NCBI GenBank assembly: GCA_022885665.1
Contig: JAGQDJ010000191.1
Coordinates: forward strand, 35,654 to 99,653
DNA from: Triops longicaudatus
Taxonomy: Eukaryota > Arthropoda > Branchiopoda > Notostraca > Triopsidae
Direction of reading: 5' to 3'
DNA: 64,000 nucleotides
The notes beneath the pieces are model-generated. The model saw nothing but the letters and a program-made list of their open reading frames with translations, was not told the DNA's origin and did not search any database. The translations under genes were made by a program, and so were the position numbers. Each line of letters opens with the position of its first letter. Position 1 is the first letter of the stretch. Below are positions 49,901-61,421 of this stretch, one piece after another.

Positions 49901-50290
49901 ATTTGTTTTGTTTTTAGTTTCTACATGCATATAATAAAAAATGTTCAAAGTCGTTTTCATTGAATGTAAAAAAGTACCTCAGCTTTTAAATCAATAATTC
50001 AAATCAAGCTCGACGAGCTCAATTGTATTTTTAAAAGCCAAATTGTATTAATAATAGATGTTCTTTTAGGCTTGCAAACCGACGAAGACATGATGGAGGT
50101 ATTTGGAGGCTATATGGTGAATCAAGAAACTGTTTCTGAGCCAAGTTTGGACGCGCAAGTCGCGAACGTTGTGGGATCCGGTGACGGGCACGACGAAGCC
50201 GCCATGGCGGTGGTAATGAGTTTACTAGAAGCGGATGCCGGATTAGGAGGGCCTGTCGACTTTTCAGGGTTACCTTGGCCACTGCCGTAA
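43930..50290 (+). CDS. cyc: BMAL1 / cycle, bHLH-PAS circadian transcription factor
   Basis: Partner of CLOCK that activates per/tim/cry-class genes through E-boxes. Fourteen exons: 43930-44315, 45214-45324, 46109-46195, 46309-46546, 46852-46944, 47040-47331, 47727-47845, 47905-48041, 48399-48537, 48661-48779, 48890-48981, 49223-49476, 49549-49726 and 50070-50290, giving 821 residues. The bHLH starts at residue 195 with RQNHSEIEKRRRDKMNTYIT; His198, Glu202 and Arg206 contact the E-box. PAS-A (about 275-440) has DGFLFVVGCDRGRILYVSES and HPKDVAKVKEQLSSSD. PAS-B (about 480-570) has SRHAIDGKFLFVDQR, LGYLPQEMLGTSMYEYY and RLQSRWKSFRNPWTKE. The C-terminus, DEAAMAVVMSLLEADAG to PVDFSGLPWPLP, is the BMAL1 activation domain. 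The N-terminal 190 residues are Ser/Tyr/Pro-rich. The start is uncertain: an acceptor at 43882-43883 implies an upstream exon. Confidence 0.95.
45579..45746. mobile_element. Pogo-like remnant in BMAL1 intron 2
   Basis: The right end AACGAGATTCTACTG (45731-45745) is the inverse complement of the CAGTAGAATCTCGTT-type end. The left end near TATCGTTACAACGAA is more decayed. TTATAAC and TTCTTTATAG segments lie inside. No coding potential. Confidence 0.45.
49149..49163. repeat. GT dinucleotide microsatellite
   Basis: An uninterrupted GT run of about seven units in a BMAL1 intron, just 5' of the exon at 49223. Confidence 0.85.
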
Positions 50291-50489
50291 AAACTTACAC
50301 GTTTTACTGCCCTAATGCACTGTATTTTTCTTTTTTTCCGACCTCGTTCAGTTCCTTGTATTTCAGTTCTTGTCTTTAAGAAGTCTTCTGTACACAAGTT
50401 TTAAGGATGGGAATTATTAAGGGAACCCGAAAGGCAGAGCTGTTTGAATATTTTACGTAGATTTGCGTTTAAGAATACAGAGAGAAATA

Positions 50490-50495
50490 TTTATT
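50490..50495 (-). terminator. Polyadenylation signal of the crystallin-like gene
   Basis: AATAAA on the minus strand only 9 nt beyond the stop codon, implying a very short 3' UTR. It is followed by T-rich minus-strand sequence. Confidence 0.5.
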
Positions 50496-50504
50496 AGGAC
50501 AGAG

Positions 50505-52353
50505 TTAAGGATCAGTAGGTCGGGGAACTCCGGGGTAATAACCCTTACCGGGTTCCGTGGCGAGGGGACGAACGATGTTGCGGGACCAGCATCCTTTGCG
50601 CACAGAGGCGATAGGGCGTGTTGAGAAACCAAAATCGGCAGGGGAAGGGTAGAAGCCTGGATACGCTAACACGATATCGGCTGGACCAACGCAGACATGA
50701 TAACCGCCATAGCCAGGAGCGCTGCAGATATTAAAAAAGAAAAAAATATTACTGATAACAAGCTTGTTTTATATATTCTTTGATAATACTCGTATAGTGT
50801 CCAGCTATTGCGACCGGTAACGATCAAACTTTGAGTTTGGTACAGGTTGAGCTGCACATTTTCGTTGGATAGGAATAATTCACCACCCTTGAACCAATCG
50901 CCTTCGTAGATGTTCAGGCCGTCGTCTTGCCAGTTGAACGGAGAACCCGCATAACGGACAGATGATATCTACAAAAGCGTTGCAAACATGTCTTCATTGT
51001 AAAATTATTAATTGTAAACAACACTAAAGTATAATATTCGGCGCATAAAACGAATCTTCGGTAGTGGCACACTCCGATGCCATAATCTCGCAAAACCTAA
51101 GAGAAATTCATTGTTGTCCATCGGCATGTGAGCATTTGCCGCTTGATTGTGTTGTAACTTTTTAAGGAATAATTTAGAAACTATTGCATTGTGCTTTTAA
51201 GTGTTTTATATCAAAAGTTGAATTGTGTAAAGCGTTTTTAAGATTAAAATGGTAGAAAAAAGTATTTTGTTCTCGCTGATCAGTCGTCCAAGGACGCCAC
51301 CTGTGCAAACTAACGCCATATTGGAAATCGTTAGGCTTTCAACAGCAAGTAGTTGATTGTGACGCAATATGGCGACTTTAAAGTCCCAAAAATAGGGACT
51401 TTTGGGAGCAAAATTACAGAGATGAAGGAGAAGACAGTTTTTACCAAGTTGTTAAGTTCGTTTGGAAGAGAAGCACAGAAGTTTTCGCCCCAGTAGAACG
51501 CCGAAGAGCCCGTTAAAGTAGGATTATAGCGCGCGTAGTCGTACAAGAGCCATCTAGAGAAGAAGGAAATGGGAACGGTGCGAGGGATAGGCATTTTTCT
51601 ATATAGCTTACATGCCGCGTTCGACACAAAAGGACGACGTAATATCGTTAAAGGACACACTGCGCAAATCGTCTACGTAGTTATCCAACCGCACCCAGGA
51701 ACCTAATTGCGAGTCACCGTCATAGAGCACTAAAGAATGGTCAGATTGACCCCAAACGACCCCGAGGAAGCTTAAGAGGGTTCCGTAAAAGTAAAACACG
51801 GAAGGCATGCTGATGGTCGTTATACCCTCCGGAGTACCTGTTGTAAATGAACCTTTTAACAAAACGACTTTAAGATCGGTCCTTTTAACCAAGTTACAGT
51901 TATATACGCATGTCTTATCACGAACTATGGGAAAGCGATTAGGTCAACACACCGAGTTCAAAGTTCGTTCACCTTTTGTCACTATGCCGCGAAGTTCCGG
52001 AGGAGATTTCAGGTACACGGGGACAAACAGATGCTCAGGGTCACACACTTGCAATGCAATTATTTCATAAGTCTCCTGGAGTTCAATAATCTGAAGTTGA
52101 GTGATCTTATTTCAACTAAAACACCTCAGGCTTATCAGGCAATGCTGTAACAAATCGCAAATCTAACAAGTTGAAGAATATTGTTTTTAAAAACACTCAA
52201 ACTATGTGCAGCTTTGAACTTTATGGAAGAAGTGTGTACGTAGAGGTACGTAGGAACGTTGTAAGTATTCGGCATGGTGTAGAACGAGCCCTTGAAATCT
52301 AAATTGCCAGAAAAACGCATGTTGATCCAGGTGCAAGGTGAGCTCGACGTCAT
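50505..52353 (-). CDS. Beta/gamma-crystallin-like protein with six motifs
   Basis: Six exons in transcript order, 52353-52195, 52090-51973, 51837-51612, 51553-51445, 50968-50790 and 50721-50505, give 335 residues in consistent phase. Repeated motifs of about 45 residues carry an aromatic-x(5-6)-aromatic-x-Gly hairpin and end in a short hydrophobic strand. Examples are MRFSGNLDFKGSFYTM, VPVYLKSPPELRGIV, LNIYEGDWFKGGELFL and WTLYDAPGYGGYHVCVG, with strand ends TSSIKF, ITTISM, LRSVSF, ISSVRYAG, SLIVTG and ASVRKG. Six motifs would make three beta/gamma domains. Such proteins may be structural or calcium-binding; no function is assignable here. The internal stretch MPSVFYFYGTLLSFLGVVWG could be mistaken for a signal peptide, so a 233-residue form starting at 51808 is possible. 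The exon 1 donor, AGT|GTTTTT, is weak. Convergent with BMAL1. Confidence 0.78.
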
Positions 52354-55300
52354 ACGTTCTTACTGACACGTATACAGAGTGTATTCGTTAGAAGAGTGAT
52401 TAATCTATTTAAAAGAAAGAGACTTTTCCGGCTAGGTAGACTATACATCGTTATTTTTCAACACTGTCTGCTGTTTAAACATATGTTATGAGTCCGGATC
52501 TAACCAACCTTGAGCTCTTTAAACCGTACAGCACAACTGACGGAATTTTACATTATATGTACGTAATTTTCATTATACAGGTACAACGCTTTTATTTTCG
52601 CGCAACTTAACAGCAAATAAATAGAGGGGTTAACACATTCCACGAACTAAGGTATACAGAACTCGTAAAAAAATGAACCAGTTATGAAACACGAGAAATA
52701 CATCAGAATCTCGTTATAACGAACCTAGTAGGAACAGGAAACTGTTTGGTAATTAGGAAGTTTGTCTTATACAGCGCTTTTTTAAAAATTCATTGTTCAG
52801 GGGCATTCAAACCGTCTAATATATGCGAGAATTAAAAAAGTTAATATTTTTTGTTTTTCTAGTCCAATGTGGAGTTGTAATGGGCTTTTTTTTTCTACTT
52901 TCCTGACCACGACGCGGCACCTCAAAAACCAATAAGCTATAACACGGAAAAAGGGTCGAAGTTCGTTTAGTAACTTTGCACACCGAATTTGCCGTGACAA
53001 AAGGCTGTGACTGTGTGTTAATTTACACAACGGAAGACTGATTAATTTAATATCATTCTTAGAGAAAAAGAACGTCTGAATGTTATATTTACCATATCTA
53101 GTGAAAATTCCAAGACATTAAAATCTGCAAAAAAAAGCCTGGTTTTGCTGCGCGTTGTATTAAAATAAAAACTTGAATTTGTTACCTTAATAAAACCTAT
53201 TCATTGCTGAATTACAAGGCTTCCAGTTTGTTGCGTTGAGTCGATGACTTACCCTTTCCCATAAAATGTTCAGCTATCTCGTGTATTTAAAATAACCCTA
53301 GTTGACAGTAAAGCTACAAGGCTTTCGCAATTGTGACTTTCATGTTCGCCTCGAGCCTGCTTGCTTTTACCGAAAAATGTAAATAGAGATCTCAGTCAAT
53401 AATTGACTCAATTGTGTTGTATCCCCGAGGTCTTGCATAATATAGCCATCGTTATCTTAGCCAACAAATACATGTTGATTTGGTTAGCAAAAGCTGACTA
53501 AGAAAATTTACGGATTCTAGGACAAGGTAAACGCAAATTTACGATACGTTTCATTCGTTGGCGGGAGACAGCACTTTTTGGTACCTTGAGTTGTCCATGG
53601 AGGACCTAATGGCGTTCATATACACTTGTAGTAGAATACACCAAGACCTTCAGGTATTAGCTACGCAACTCTAAACATAACACAATAAGAAACGCGTTTC
53701 TTTTCATATGCTTTTCCTTACTAGAGTAGAGACTATAACGAGGCCAAGGCCGAATTCATACCTGAGGCTGTCTAACTCATCACGGTACGTCGCCTGGTAA
53801 GTTGTCCATCGGTTTTACTGGTCAGCCTTGCAAGTCTACCTGGACTGGTTTACTTCAAAGACATGGTTTGTCTTTACCTGCGTCTTCCAGTTTCCCTTTC
53901 GGTTCACTTCCTTTTTCTGTGGAAGCTATTTGTAATCACGGAACTAACGAAACCGGAACTAAACTCTTGGAAAAATAAACGAATATTTGACCAATTCGTC
54001 ATCGATGTGTAATCCGTATTTTCGTTATTATATAAATAGAAGATTTTCACAAATATAGTGCTCTCAGGAGTGTATTTATAATTGTTGACGTAAAAGAAAG
54101 CGCTCCGAGTCTACGCAACAGATGCGAATGGAAAACCATAAAAAATGCCCTGGAGGAAGCATACAGAGCTTGGTGGCGACTTTCCATTTTTCCACCAAGA
54201 GCGAAGAGAGATTTTACGTGATGTTAGTAGTGTCAGGCAGCCCAGTCTCTGAAAAGCTGCTTTGCGAGGGGTTCTTTTGGTGTGGCCTTGCTTTTCAGGT
54301 GTCTCGCTTTTCGCTTTGAACCGCGCGTTTACCTGTTGGGGAGGTTGGTAACCCGGCATAACAAGGTGCGTGGGTGATTTCCCTGTTGGATTCATTCTGC
54401 GTTGAGACTCGCGCCCATAAACACGGAAGAAACTTGAGCAAAGCCGTAGTACGCTCCATATTCTGTACCTGGATAGTCGTTTGAGTGTCTGTTGAGTCTC
54501 TTTGGGGAGCAGCTACAGAAAGCCTTGTGTTGTAAGATTTGGAAACTGAAAGCTACGAAAAAGGTGAAATACGGGGAAAGGACGTTTGCTTTGCGGTTGT
54601 TCCAAGTCAGTGTGCGCCACTAGAACGTTGTGAGTGCTAGCAGCGAAGAGAAATCGACCAGAAGAAAGAGAAATTTGTTCCGAGATCTCGCTTAGCTTTT
54701 AGGTAAGTTGCCAACTAGTTTTTCATAAATTACCTTCTTACGTGACTACGCTGGTGGCTTTGTGCCCCCTACAAGTGAAATCGAGTGTAGCAGGGTGAGA
54801 TTCCATTGTTTTTTACAACGTGTAAAGCAAGTGGATTGCTATACAGAAAAAGTCGTTTGCTATTTAATTCCACAAGTGTATTCCACAATGTCCAAAAATA
54901 ACGTAGACTTTTTGACAATTTAGCGAACATTCATTAAAAGCATCGGGAAAGTTTTGTGACAGTAAAGTTAGTGTGAAACACACGTATGCAAAACCATGGA
55001 AGAGAGTTACAAAACATGGTTAGTTAAATCTTAAAACTGATCTTGAATTGTCGTTCGCCATGCACACAAACAGAAACGATTACACTTTCTTTTTACTTTT
55101 GTTAAAAACGGTACGTGAATCTGCAAGTCAAATTTGAGAATAATAGCAAATTGTAGCCAATTTGAGTATACAATCCTATGCTTATTATGGTTTCTTATTT
55201 TTTTAAAAAATACTTTCTTATTTTTTTTTTAAAAAAAGCTCACAGAAGACGAGTCTTTCATGATTACGAAGCTCCGAATTCTGAATTATTAAACTTATCT

Positions 55301-56078
55301 GATTTTCAGTTTCAAGAAAGTCAAATTTTTTACATTCAACATTTTTATAAATTATGCATCTATATCACTTTATGGCAATTTAGGGGAAAAAACAGCTTAG
55401 CTTAGAAAGTATGACTCAGCTCTGCGCGCCAGGCTGTGCCTAGAAATTAGCTATGAGCTTATAATTAGTGCAGGTTGAATTTGTTTCAGAACCTTCGTCA
55501 TTTTGTTGTGAATATAAAATAGTTTCAAGGCTTACATCACCGGGCATTTCTACCTCAACACGTGTACAAAAGCACCTTTCGTGTATATGCACGGAAAGCC
55601 CAGGTGCCAGCCCATTGAATGTGCTTGGCAATGCGGAAAAAGAGCCTTGAGAACTCACATTGAGTTTCCGTCCGGTTACCGACTCACCTTGCTCCGGTTC
55701 TCTATATTTTAATGGCTTCAGCTTACAAAAACCATTAATTTCCACAACGTCAAGAGATAAGAATGTTCAGCGTTAGCCTTCAATAGGTCAACCATTCCAT
55801 TTTTTAAAAGTTCGGACATCTATGTGTGATTCATGAGGTTTGCCCTGTGTAAATGACAACCTTTTTTTTTTCGCATTTTCCTTAAAATGACTCCGGGACC
55901 AGAGTTCCCGAACAAAAGCGAAAACTTGTCAGCTGAAGGTCAATGTTTTCTTTTTCCCACCCTAGTGGACTTTCTTTGCCGAAGTGCTCTAGTATAACGA
56001 ACCTGGAACCGTAACAAGCACCTAACATTTAATTCATGTGTTGCTTTTCAGATCGAAAGAAGACTTGACGGCCCGGGA
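52354..56078. other. Interval between the crystallin-like gene and the tetraspanin
   Basis: The two genes are divergent across this 3.7-kb interval. No recognised coding exon is present. A TTTTAG|GTAAGT donor at 54704-54705, paired with the TTTTCAG acceptor at 56051, makes a non-coding tetraspanin 5' exon plausible, with purine-rich leader sequence at 54600-54704. A pogo-like fragment lies at 52704. Confidence 0.5.
52704..52785. mobile_element. Pogo-like fragment
   Basis: CAGAATCTCGTTATAACGAAC followed by GAACAGGAAACTGTT and GTCTTATACAGCG. It shares its terminus with the remnant at 45579-45746 in the opposite orientation, and both carry a GGAAACAGGAAA/GGAACAGGAAACTG block. Confidence 0.45.
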
Positions 56079-57612
56079 ATGAAAATGGGTTTATCCGAAA
56101 TGTCCAGTTGCGGAAAATGCATCAAATATCTCTTATTTATTTCCAATTTCTTAACTTTCGTAAGTCAATTTCACCTCTCTAATTGACGAATTGTCTAATT
56201 CCATCACTTTGTTAATATTAACTGCTGCCATGTTTGGTCCAAGGTAGCGTTTATTCCCAATTTTTGAGACACTCAAGCGTAGCAGCTCTTAAAATGACGG
56301 AGTTTAGACCATCTGCGACCTGTTCTTCTTTATGCAATGTGATGGAGTTGGGCATTGTGTCGATATTAAGAAGATAATTAAACGGAGAGACACGATTATA
56401 CACAGCTTTTGATTTATGTGTAGTTTGGTGGCCTGGTAGTACTAGCAATCGGCGCGTGGTCTTTGACCAATCATGCCTATTTACAAGAATTACTCGGACA
56501 CAGTTTGTACTCGTCATCGTCATGGATTTTGGTCGCTACTGGCATTGTCGTCACGCTAATTTCCTTCCTGGGCTGCGTAGGAGCTCTTAAGGAAATTAAG
56601 TGCATGCTCTTGATTTACTTCATCCTGCTCTTCGGAATCTTCGTTACCATGTTCGTAGGCGGCATCTTGGGCTTCGTGTTCCAAGAGAAAGTCACCGACA
56701 AGCTCCGTATGAGGATGTTTACTACTATTAAGGAATATGGCAGCAGCAGCGCCACTACCGAAGCATGGGATGCAGTACAAAAAACGGTAGAAACTTCTTT
56801 TAAAATATTGTAAAGAAAAACAAAAAACAAACAAACATAATTTTATGTCGTAATATAGCTCGGCTGCTGTGGCGTCGAAGGTCCGGAGGGTTACAAAGTT
56901 TGGAGACAGGAAAGTGCATTTATTCAACGTAATAACGACACAGTACCTACAAGTTGCTGCCGTCCTGGTCCCGGTGGCACTGTAAGTAGTCTTTTAAAGG
57001 TATACAGTTGGTTGCATAACGTCTTTCGCTTTCAAATTTAGTTCCTGGATTGCAAGAAGCAACCTACTAATACAACAACGTACCTTAATGGCTGTTTGAC
57101 CCAAGCAGTCGTCGTATTCCAAAACCAAGCCGTTATAATTGGTGGGGTCGGTGTTGGGATTGCCTTCATTATGGTAAATATAGTGTTTATTCCATAGTAG
57201 AGCTCAAACTTCTGCTGTGAAAAGGCATTTAAGATGTTGCCATGTCGGGACGTCTGCTTGTAGTCAATTTTCCGTTCGCGATTTATGTCCACGCAGTTCG
57301 TTGTTCATATATTCACGATTATTCTTAACTATTTTTCAATTATTTCTCCCATTACTCAGTCTAATTTACGTTAAACATGTGTTACACACTTGCCTTATTA
57401 TCGTAGAATACGCAATTACTTTTCTGTCCTTTTTGAAAAATTACAAGCATAGTCTCAAGACATGGTTGCACCGCTGCCGCCTCTGGTGGCAAAACTGGGA
57501 ACCCTACTTTGGTGTAAATCGGTTGTGACCGTGTACAATTCTAATTCGCTTTTCTTTATTGCAGTTATTGGGAATGATTTTATCTATGGCCTTATTTAAA
57601 GCGATCATCTAA
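56079..57612 (+). CDS. Tetraspanin
   Basis: Four-pass membrane organiser protein. Five exons, 56079-56159, 56424-56786, 56859-56981, 57042-57173 and 57565-57612, all phase 0, give 248 residues, the family norm. A short cytoplasmic N-terminus with CGKCIKY (likely palmitoylated cysteines) leads into TM1 (about 18-40). TM2 is near 59-80 and TM3 near 86-108, separated by a short loop with ALKEIKC. The large extracellular loop (about 109-210) has the signature CCG (151-153), PTSCC (178-182) and two further cysteines (193, 207), six in all. A possible N-glycosylation site is NNDT, another is NTT. TM4 is about 214-240, ending LFKAII. A second in-frame ATG is at 56085. The exact tetraspanin subfamily cannot be read by eye. 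Confidence 0.93.
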
Positions 57613-58491
57613 GAAGCGTACAGAATGTGGATTTTATGGTGCGGATAATTATTGACTACTCGAGAAACTAAACTCTATTTTTGATTAACATATGGGGAAA
57701 GGGGGTACATGGCTTTCTATCCTCTTGAACTGCCCATCTTAGGGCTTTATTTTCATTCGTTTTTAAATCCATTCGACCTAAGAGTTTTGGAGTGGGTTTT
57801 TCGCTTGGGAGCTGAATGTGTTCTTCAAGAAATTAGTGGAACATTTTTTAAGAATATCTATGGGGACTGGGTCCTCACTAGTCGTTTGCTGAGGATCTTG
57901 GAAACTAAATGCTCTTTTACAGTGTCATGTGTCATTAAGTTGTTCTCAACAAGCGTATTTTCTACCTTTTCACTACAATCTTGCCAAATATTCCTTTTCC
58001 AGAATTTTGTAAGGAAATATTTTCTGACTGTTTGAGAACTACAATACGGTGTTTCTCAAGCTCTTATCTTTGCGAAGCTCTTCTCAACCCCCTAAACCAA
58101 AATCTTTCGCGTTTCTCAAAAACAAAATTTAAGAAAAATCGTAATTTGTACCAAACATCAAAAGAATGATAATGAGCTTGAAAATCACACTACGCAGTTT
58201 ACGCCGAAACTTATTGTGAGCGAAGAAAATAAGGCAAGAGTTTGGTGCTGAGGCTCTAAACACAGAACATCATTTTTATTTTTCACTTACGCTAAACTAC
58301 CCACGCCAATTCACCCAATTTCCCCTCTTTACATTCTTTGTACGTCATACTCGAAAGCACAAGAAAGTTCGAGTTTGCAAACTGCTCCGTGCAACCGTGA
58401 CTCGCATGTGAATGGAACAAAAGTATTTTTGGGGGCAAAGCAAATAAATCTGAAATGTATTTGAAACTCCTGAACAAAGAAGTTTTCCTGT
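57613..58491. other. Convergent interval tetraspanin / TTLL12
   Basis: Contains both 3' UTRs. The minus-strand AATAAA at 58275-58280 is a good TTLL12 signal. No AATAAA stands out for the tetraspanin. The T-rich ORF at 57709-58035 has no domain. Confidence 0.5.
58275..58280 (-). terminator. Polyadenylation signal of TTLL12
   Basis: AATAAA on the minus strand, 211 nt past the TTLL12 stop codon. Confidence 0.5.
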
Positions 58492-60968
58492 TCATAACAA
58501 GTGCGCGTGCTTCCCTTCAGTTTCTTCCAAGAAAAGTACGCTGAAGACGTCATCGAAAAACTCCGGGTAATAATCACACGCTCTTTTGCAGTCAGGAGCC
58601 CAGTTTACTTCCAACAATTTGGGTTGAATTCGTTGATCTGCGTTAGAAAAAGTTGTGTTTTACATTTATCTTACTTAAGAGAGAAAAAGAATTTAGAAAA
58701 TGTACCTTCAGTCCATTCTAACATAAGATCTGCAGCATACATGGCCCTCGACTGAGGATTGTGGCCAATACCAGCAGGGGGCGGGGCTCCCACAGCTCCT
58801 TCAAAGATTCCTTTGAGCATTTCGAAGATTTTGGGCTCGACCTCAGTTTTCCAGGGAAAATCAGGATACTGGTTGTCAAACTGCGTAATAAAGTCGTGGC
58901 AAAACATCTGCAAGAAATACAATTTTATCTTTCGAGCGCTTTTACGCATAAAAACATTACTTGATGCAACGTGGTGTTTTCGGTATAATTCATCACCGTA
59001 AAATGTCGTTCGTACTCCTCAAAATGATCCAATTCGAAAGGTTTGTTCGCGAACCGGAGCCAAAAGCGTTGGTAGGCGTAGACTTCCAAAGGCTTGACGC
59101 TTTTTAGGAGCAAAATGTACCGAATATCGAACTTGACACGACCAATATCCGGTCGCTCGAAAAGGATTGGCCGAGTAATGTACTTCTGAACAACCTTAGG
59201 CCCCGTTGTGGCCAACCGCAGCAGAAAATCTCTGTTATTTGAAATGTGAGTGTCCAAGCTACGTGCCAAGTTCCAAGGCTTCACAATCCAGTAATTGTCC
59301 AATCCCCTGGAAATTAGATTTCATTTAGTTATCTTTCTGACGCCTTCAAGGGAGCCAATTTCAAACTAACGTCGGTTTAATTTATTTTATATTATTTTAT
59401 TTACTTTTCAGCCCTAGCTTGGAAATAGGTGACGAACTGAGGAAGCTCCGTTTTCATATTAAAGGTAGTAGGAAGCCAAGAAGGTCGGGATTCCAGAGTA
59501 TCGGGATTAATATGCTCTCCGTAAGCTTTTCGCCGGCCCATCAAACACAGCAAATCTTTGACTGTCAAGACATGCTCGCAAGGAAACTGGTTAACGCGTT
59601 TATGAGGCGTTTCTTCACTCAATTCTCTAAAGAAAATAAATTAAGGTAAACGGAGTTATAAAAATGTCCCAAAATGTTTAAATACTTTTTACAGTAAATA
59701 CTCTACAAAATGTGTAAAGGCTTTAGTTACTTGAACTGTTTGTAATGTTTAGAATACCACAAGATGTCAGCTTCCTCATCCGAATCTACGATTTCAAATC
59801 GAGGATTTTTCAAAAATTGCCGAATAAACTTGTACTCAACGTAAACTTTAATCGGACGATCTGAAGCTAAGCCAGGGAATTCTTGGTTTAAATTGGGCAA
59901 GGTTTCGTTTTGTCGACTTGACTAAAATAATTGCAAAAAGATTTTAGTTCAAAAATTTTCCATCTAAAATCCACATTAAAAGTAATTTAACGGAATTTTT
60001 GTAGAAACAAATACCATAAAATAATCAACGGTGGGTTCGATGACTTGGAAAGACACATCTAAAGCGGCTGGTTTCCAAGGAAGCAACAAAACTTGTCTAG
60101 TGAGGTCATCGTAAGGTCCCTCCACGTAATTCCGCGTTACTAAATCTCCCTCGTCGAGATCTTCGATAGGAAAAAGCAAAGAATACGCGGCTTGCTCGGG
60201 CAAATAGTAAAACGGGACCAGTCGGAAATTCGGAGAGTCAGAATGCGGAATTTTCGAACCGAATTCGTCCAAAATGTACCATACTGGCACTTTCTCCTCT
60301 GCTTCCAGGCCAGGACTTCCTTTTTACAAGAAATTCACATTTGTACATTGTTAGCCACGTGAAAATATAAATATTACTTGACTCTTACCAATGCTGTAGG
60401 TTTGCGTGTACTTCCACATGACATTTAGCACGCTAGAGAGAACTTGTTCGCGATCGGTCTCGCTGGAATCGATGTCCATGAGCGCAGCCATTCGTTCTAA
60501 AAGCCCAGGAATGGTTCGCAACTGGGTTTTCGCTTGTTCCGGTCGGAAAGTCCACGCATGGTCTATTAGAAAGATGCTACGAAAGACATTTTAGGCAAAT
60601 TCTCTTAAAAATACGTATTTTAATACGTAAGGAAGGATTTTTTGAAACCTTGTTGGGTCCGATTTTGAGATTCCTTCGGGATGGGTGACAACAACAGCCC
60701 ATAGTGGATCCTCTGGTTTCCTTTCTTCTTCTTCGTAAGCAACTTGGGCTATTCCAAAATAACTACCAGCATCGAGTACCTAATTGAATGAATTTGGTAG
60801 ACATAGTTGCAAAGATATGCTGAGTTGATATTTTACGGTATCGTGTAGTTTCTTGCATAGTGTTTCCCATAGATACGACGGCACTCCGGAAGTTTCTAGT
60901 TGAGCTTTGTGAAATAAAAGGAATTCCTCGTATTCTGGCGAAGATATCAAGTTGTTTTTGATACTCAT
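58492..60968 (-). CDS. TTLL12: Tubulin-tyrosine ligase-like protein 12
   Basis: TTL-family protein with a SET-like N-terminal region; vertebrate TTLL12 is considered catalytically atypical and affects tubulin and histone modification. Nine exons in transcript order, 60968-60837, 60779-60649, 60576-60389, 60319-60015, 59921-59731, 59626-59405, 59306-58961, 58907-58706 and 58637-58492, give 620 residues. Conserved blocks include SIFLIDHAWTFRPEQA, PVWYILDEFGSKIPHSD, NQFPCEHVLTVKDLL, KTELPQFVTYFQ, NYWIVKPWNLARSLDTH, PKVVQKYI, RVKFDIRYILLLKSV, HFTVMNY and LLEVNWAPDCKRAC. The frame is open upstream to an ATG at 61148, but the protein family starts near MSIKNNLISSPEYEEF, and an acceptor (CTTCTCTAG) lies in the upstream segment, so I start at 60968. 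Tandem with the P450, same strand. Confidence 0.94.
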
Positions 60969-61421
60969 GATCCTTGTCAATTTTTGACCAAAAGCAACCA
61001 CGTGCTTTTCTGTTTTCAAGTCACCGCTCGCAGAAAAGGCACCACTAGCGACTACTTGCGATAACCTAGAGAAGTTTCGAACTGTGAACTGCGAAGTATG
61101 TAATGGGAATGGGATCATCGAAGATCTATAAACAGGGATTTTCCTCATTATTGTTCAAAGTGTGGAAGTATTCAGGCCACGATAATCTTTTCCAGAATGT
61201 ATTTTAGTTTGTCCGACCAATTGAGCTATAAAACAGCCTTATTTCTATTTTTTTTCAGGCTATCTGTTTCATTACTTCCTGCTCTGTGATTAAAACGGGT
61301 AAATATTTTGCAAGTTAAGGACGTCGTCACTTGTTAAAACGTCCCATCCCCATTCAATTTTTAATCCTTAAACTTCGTCCTTGCATCCTTATCCCTGTAT
61401 ATCCTTAGAAAGTGAAAACTT

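Noticed and set aside
51806..51808. Secreted 233-residue start for the crystallin-like protein
   Set aside because: The two upstream exons are in phase and carry matching motifs, so the hydrophobic run is better read as a beta-strand segment. Kept as an alternative in the feature.
54111..54395. 94-codon minus-strand ORF upstream of the tetraspanin
   Set aside because: No family resemblance and no splice partners. Likely chance.
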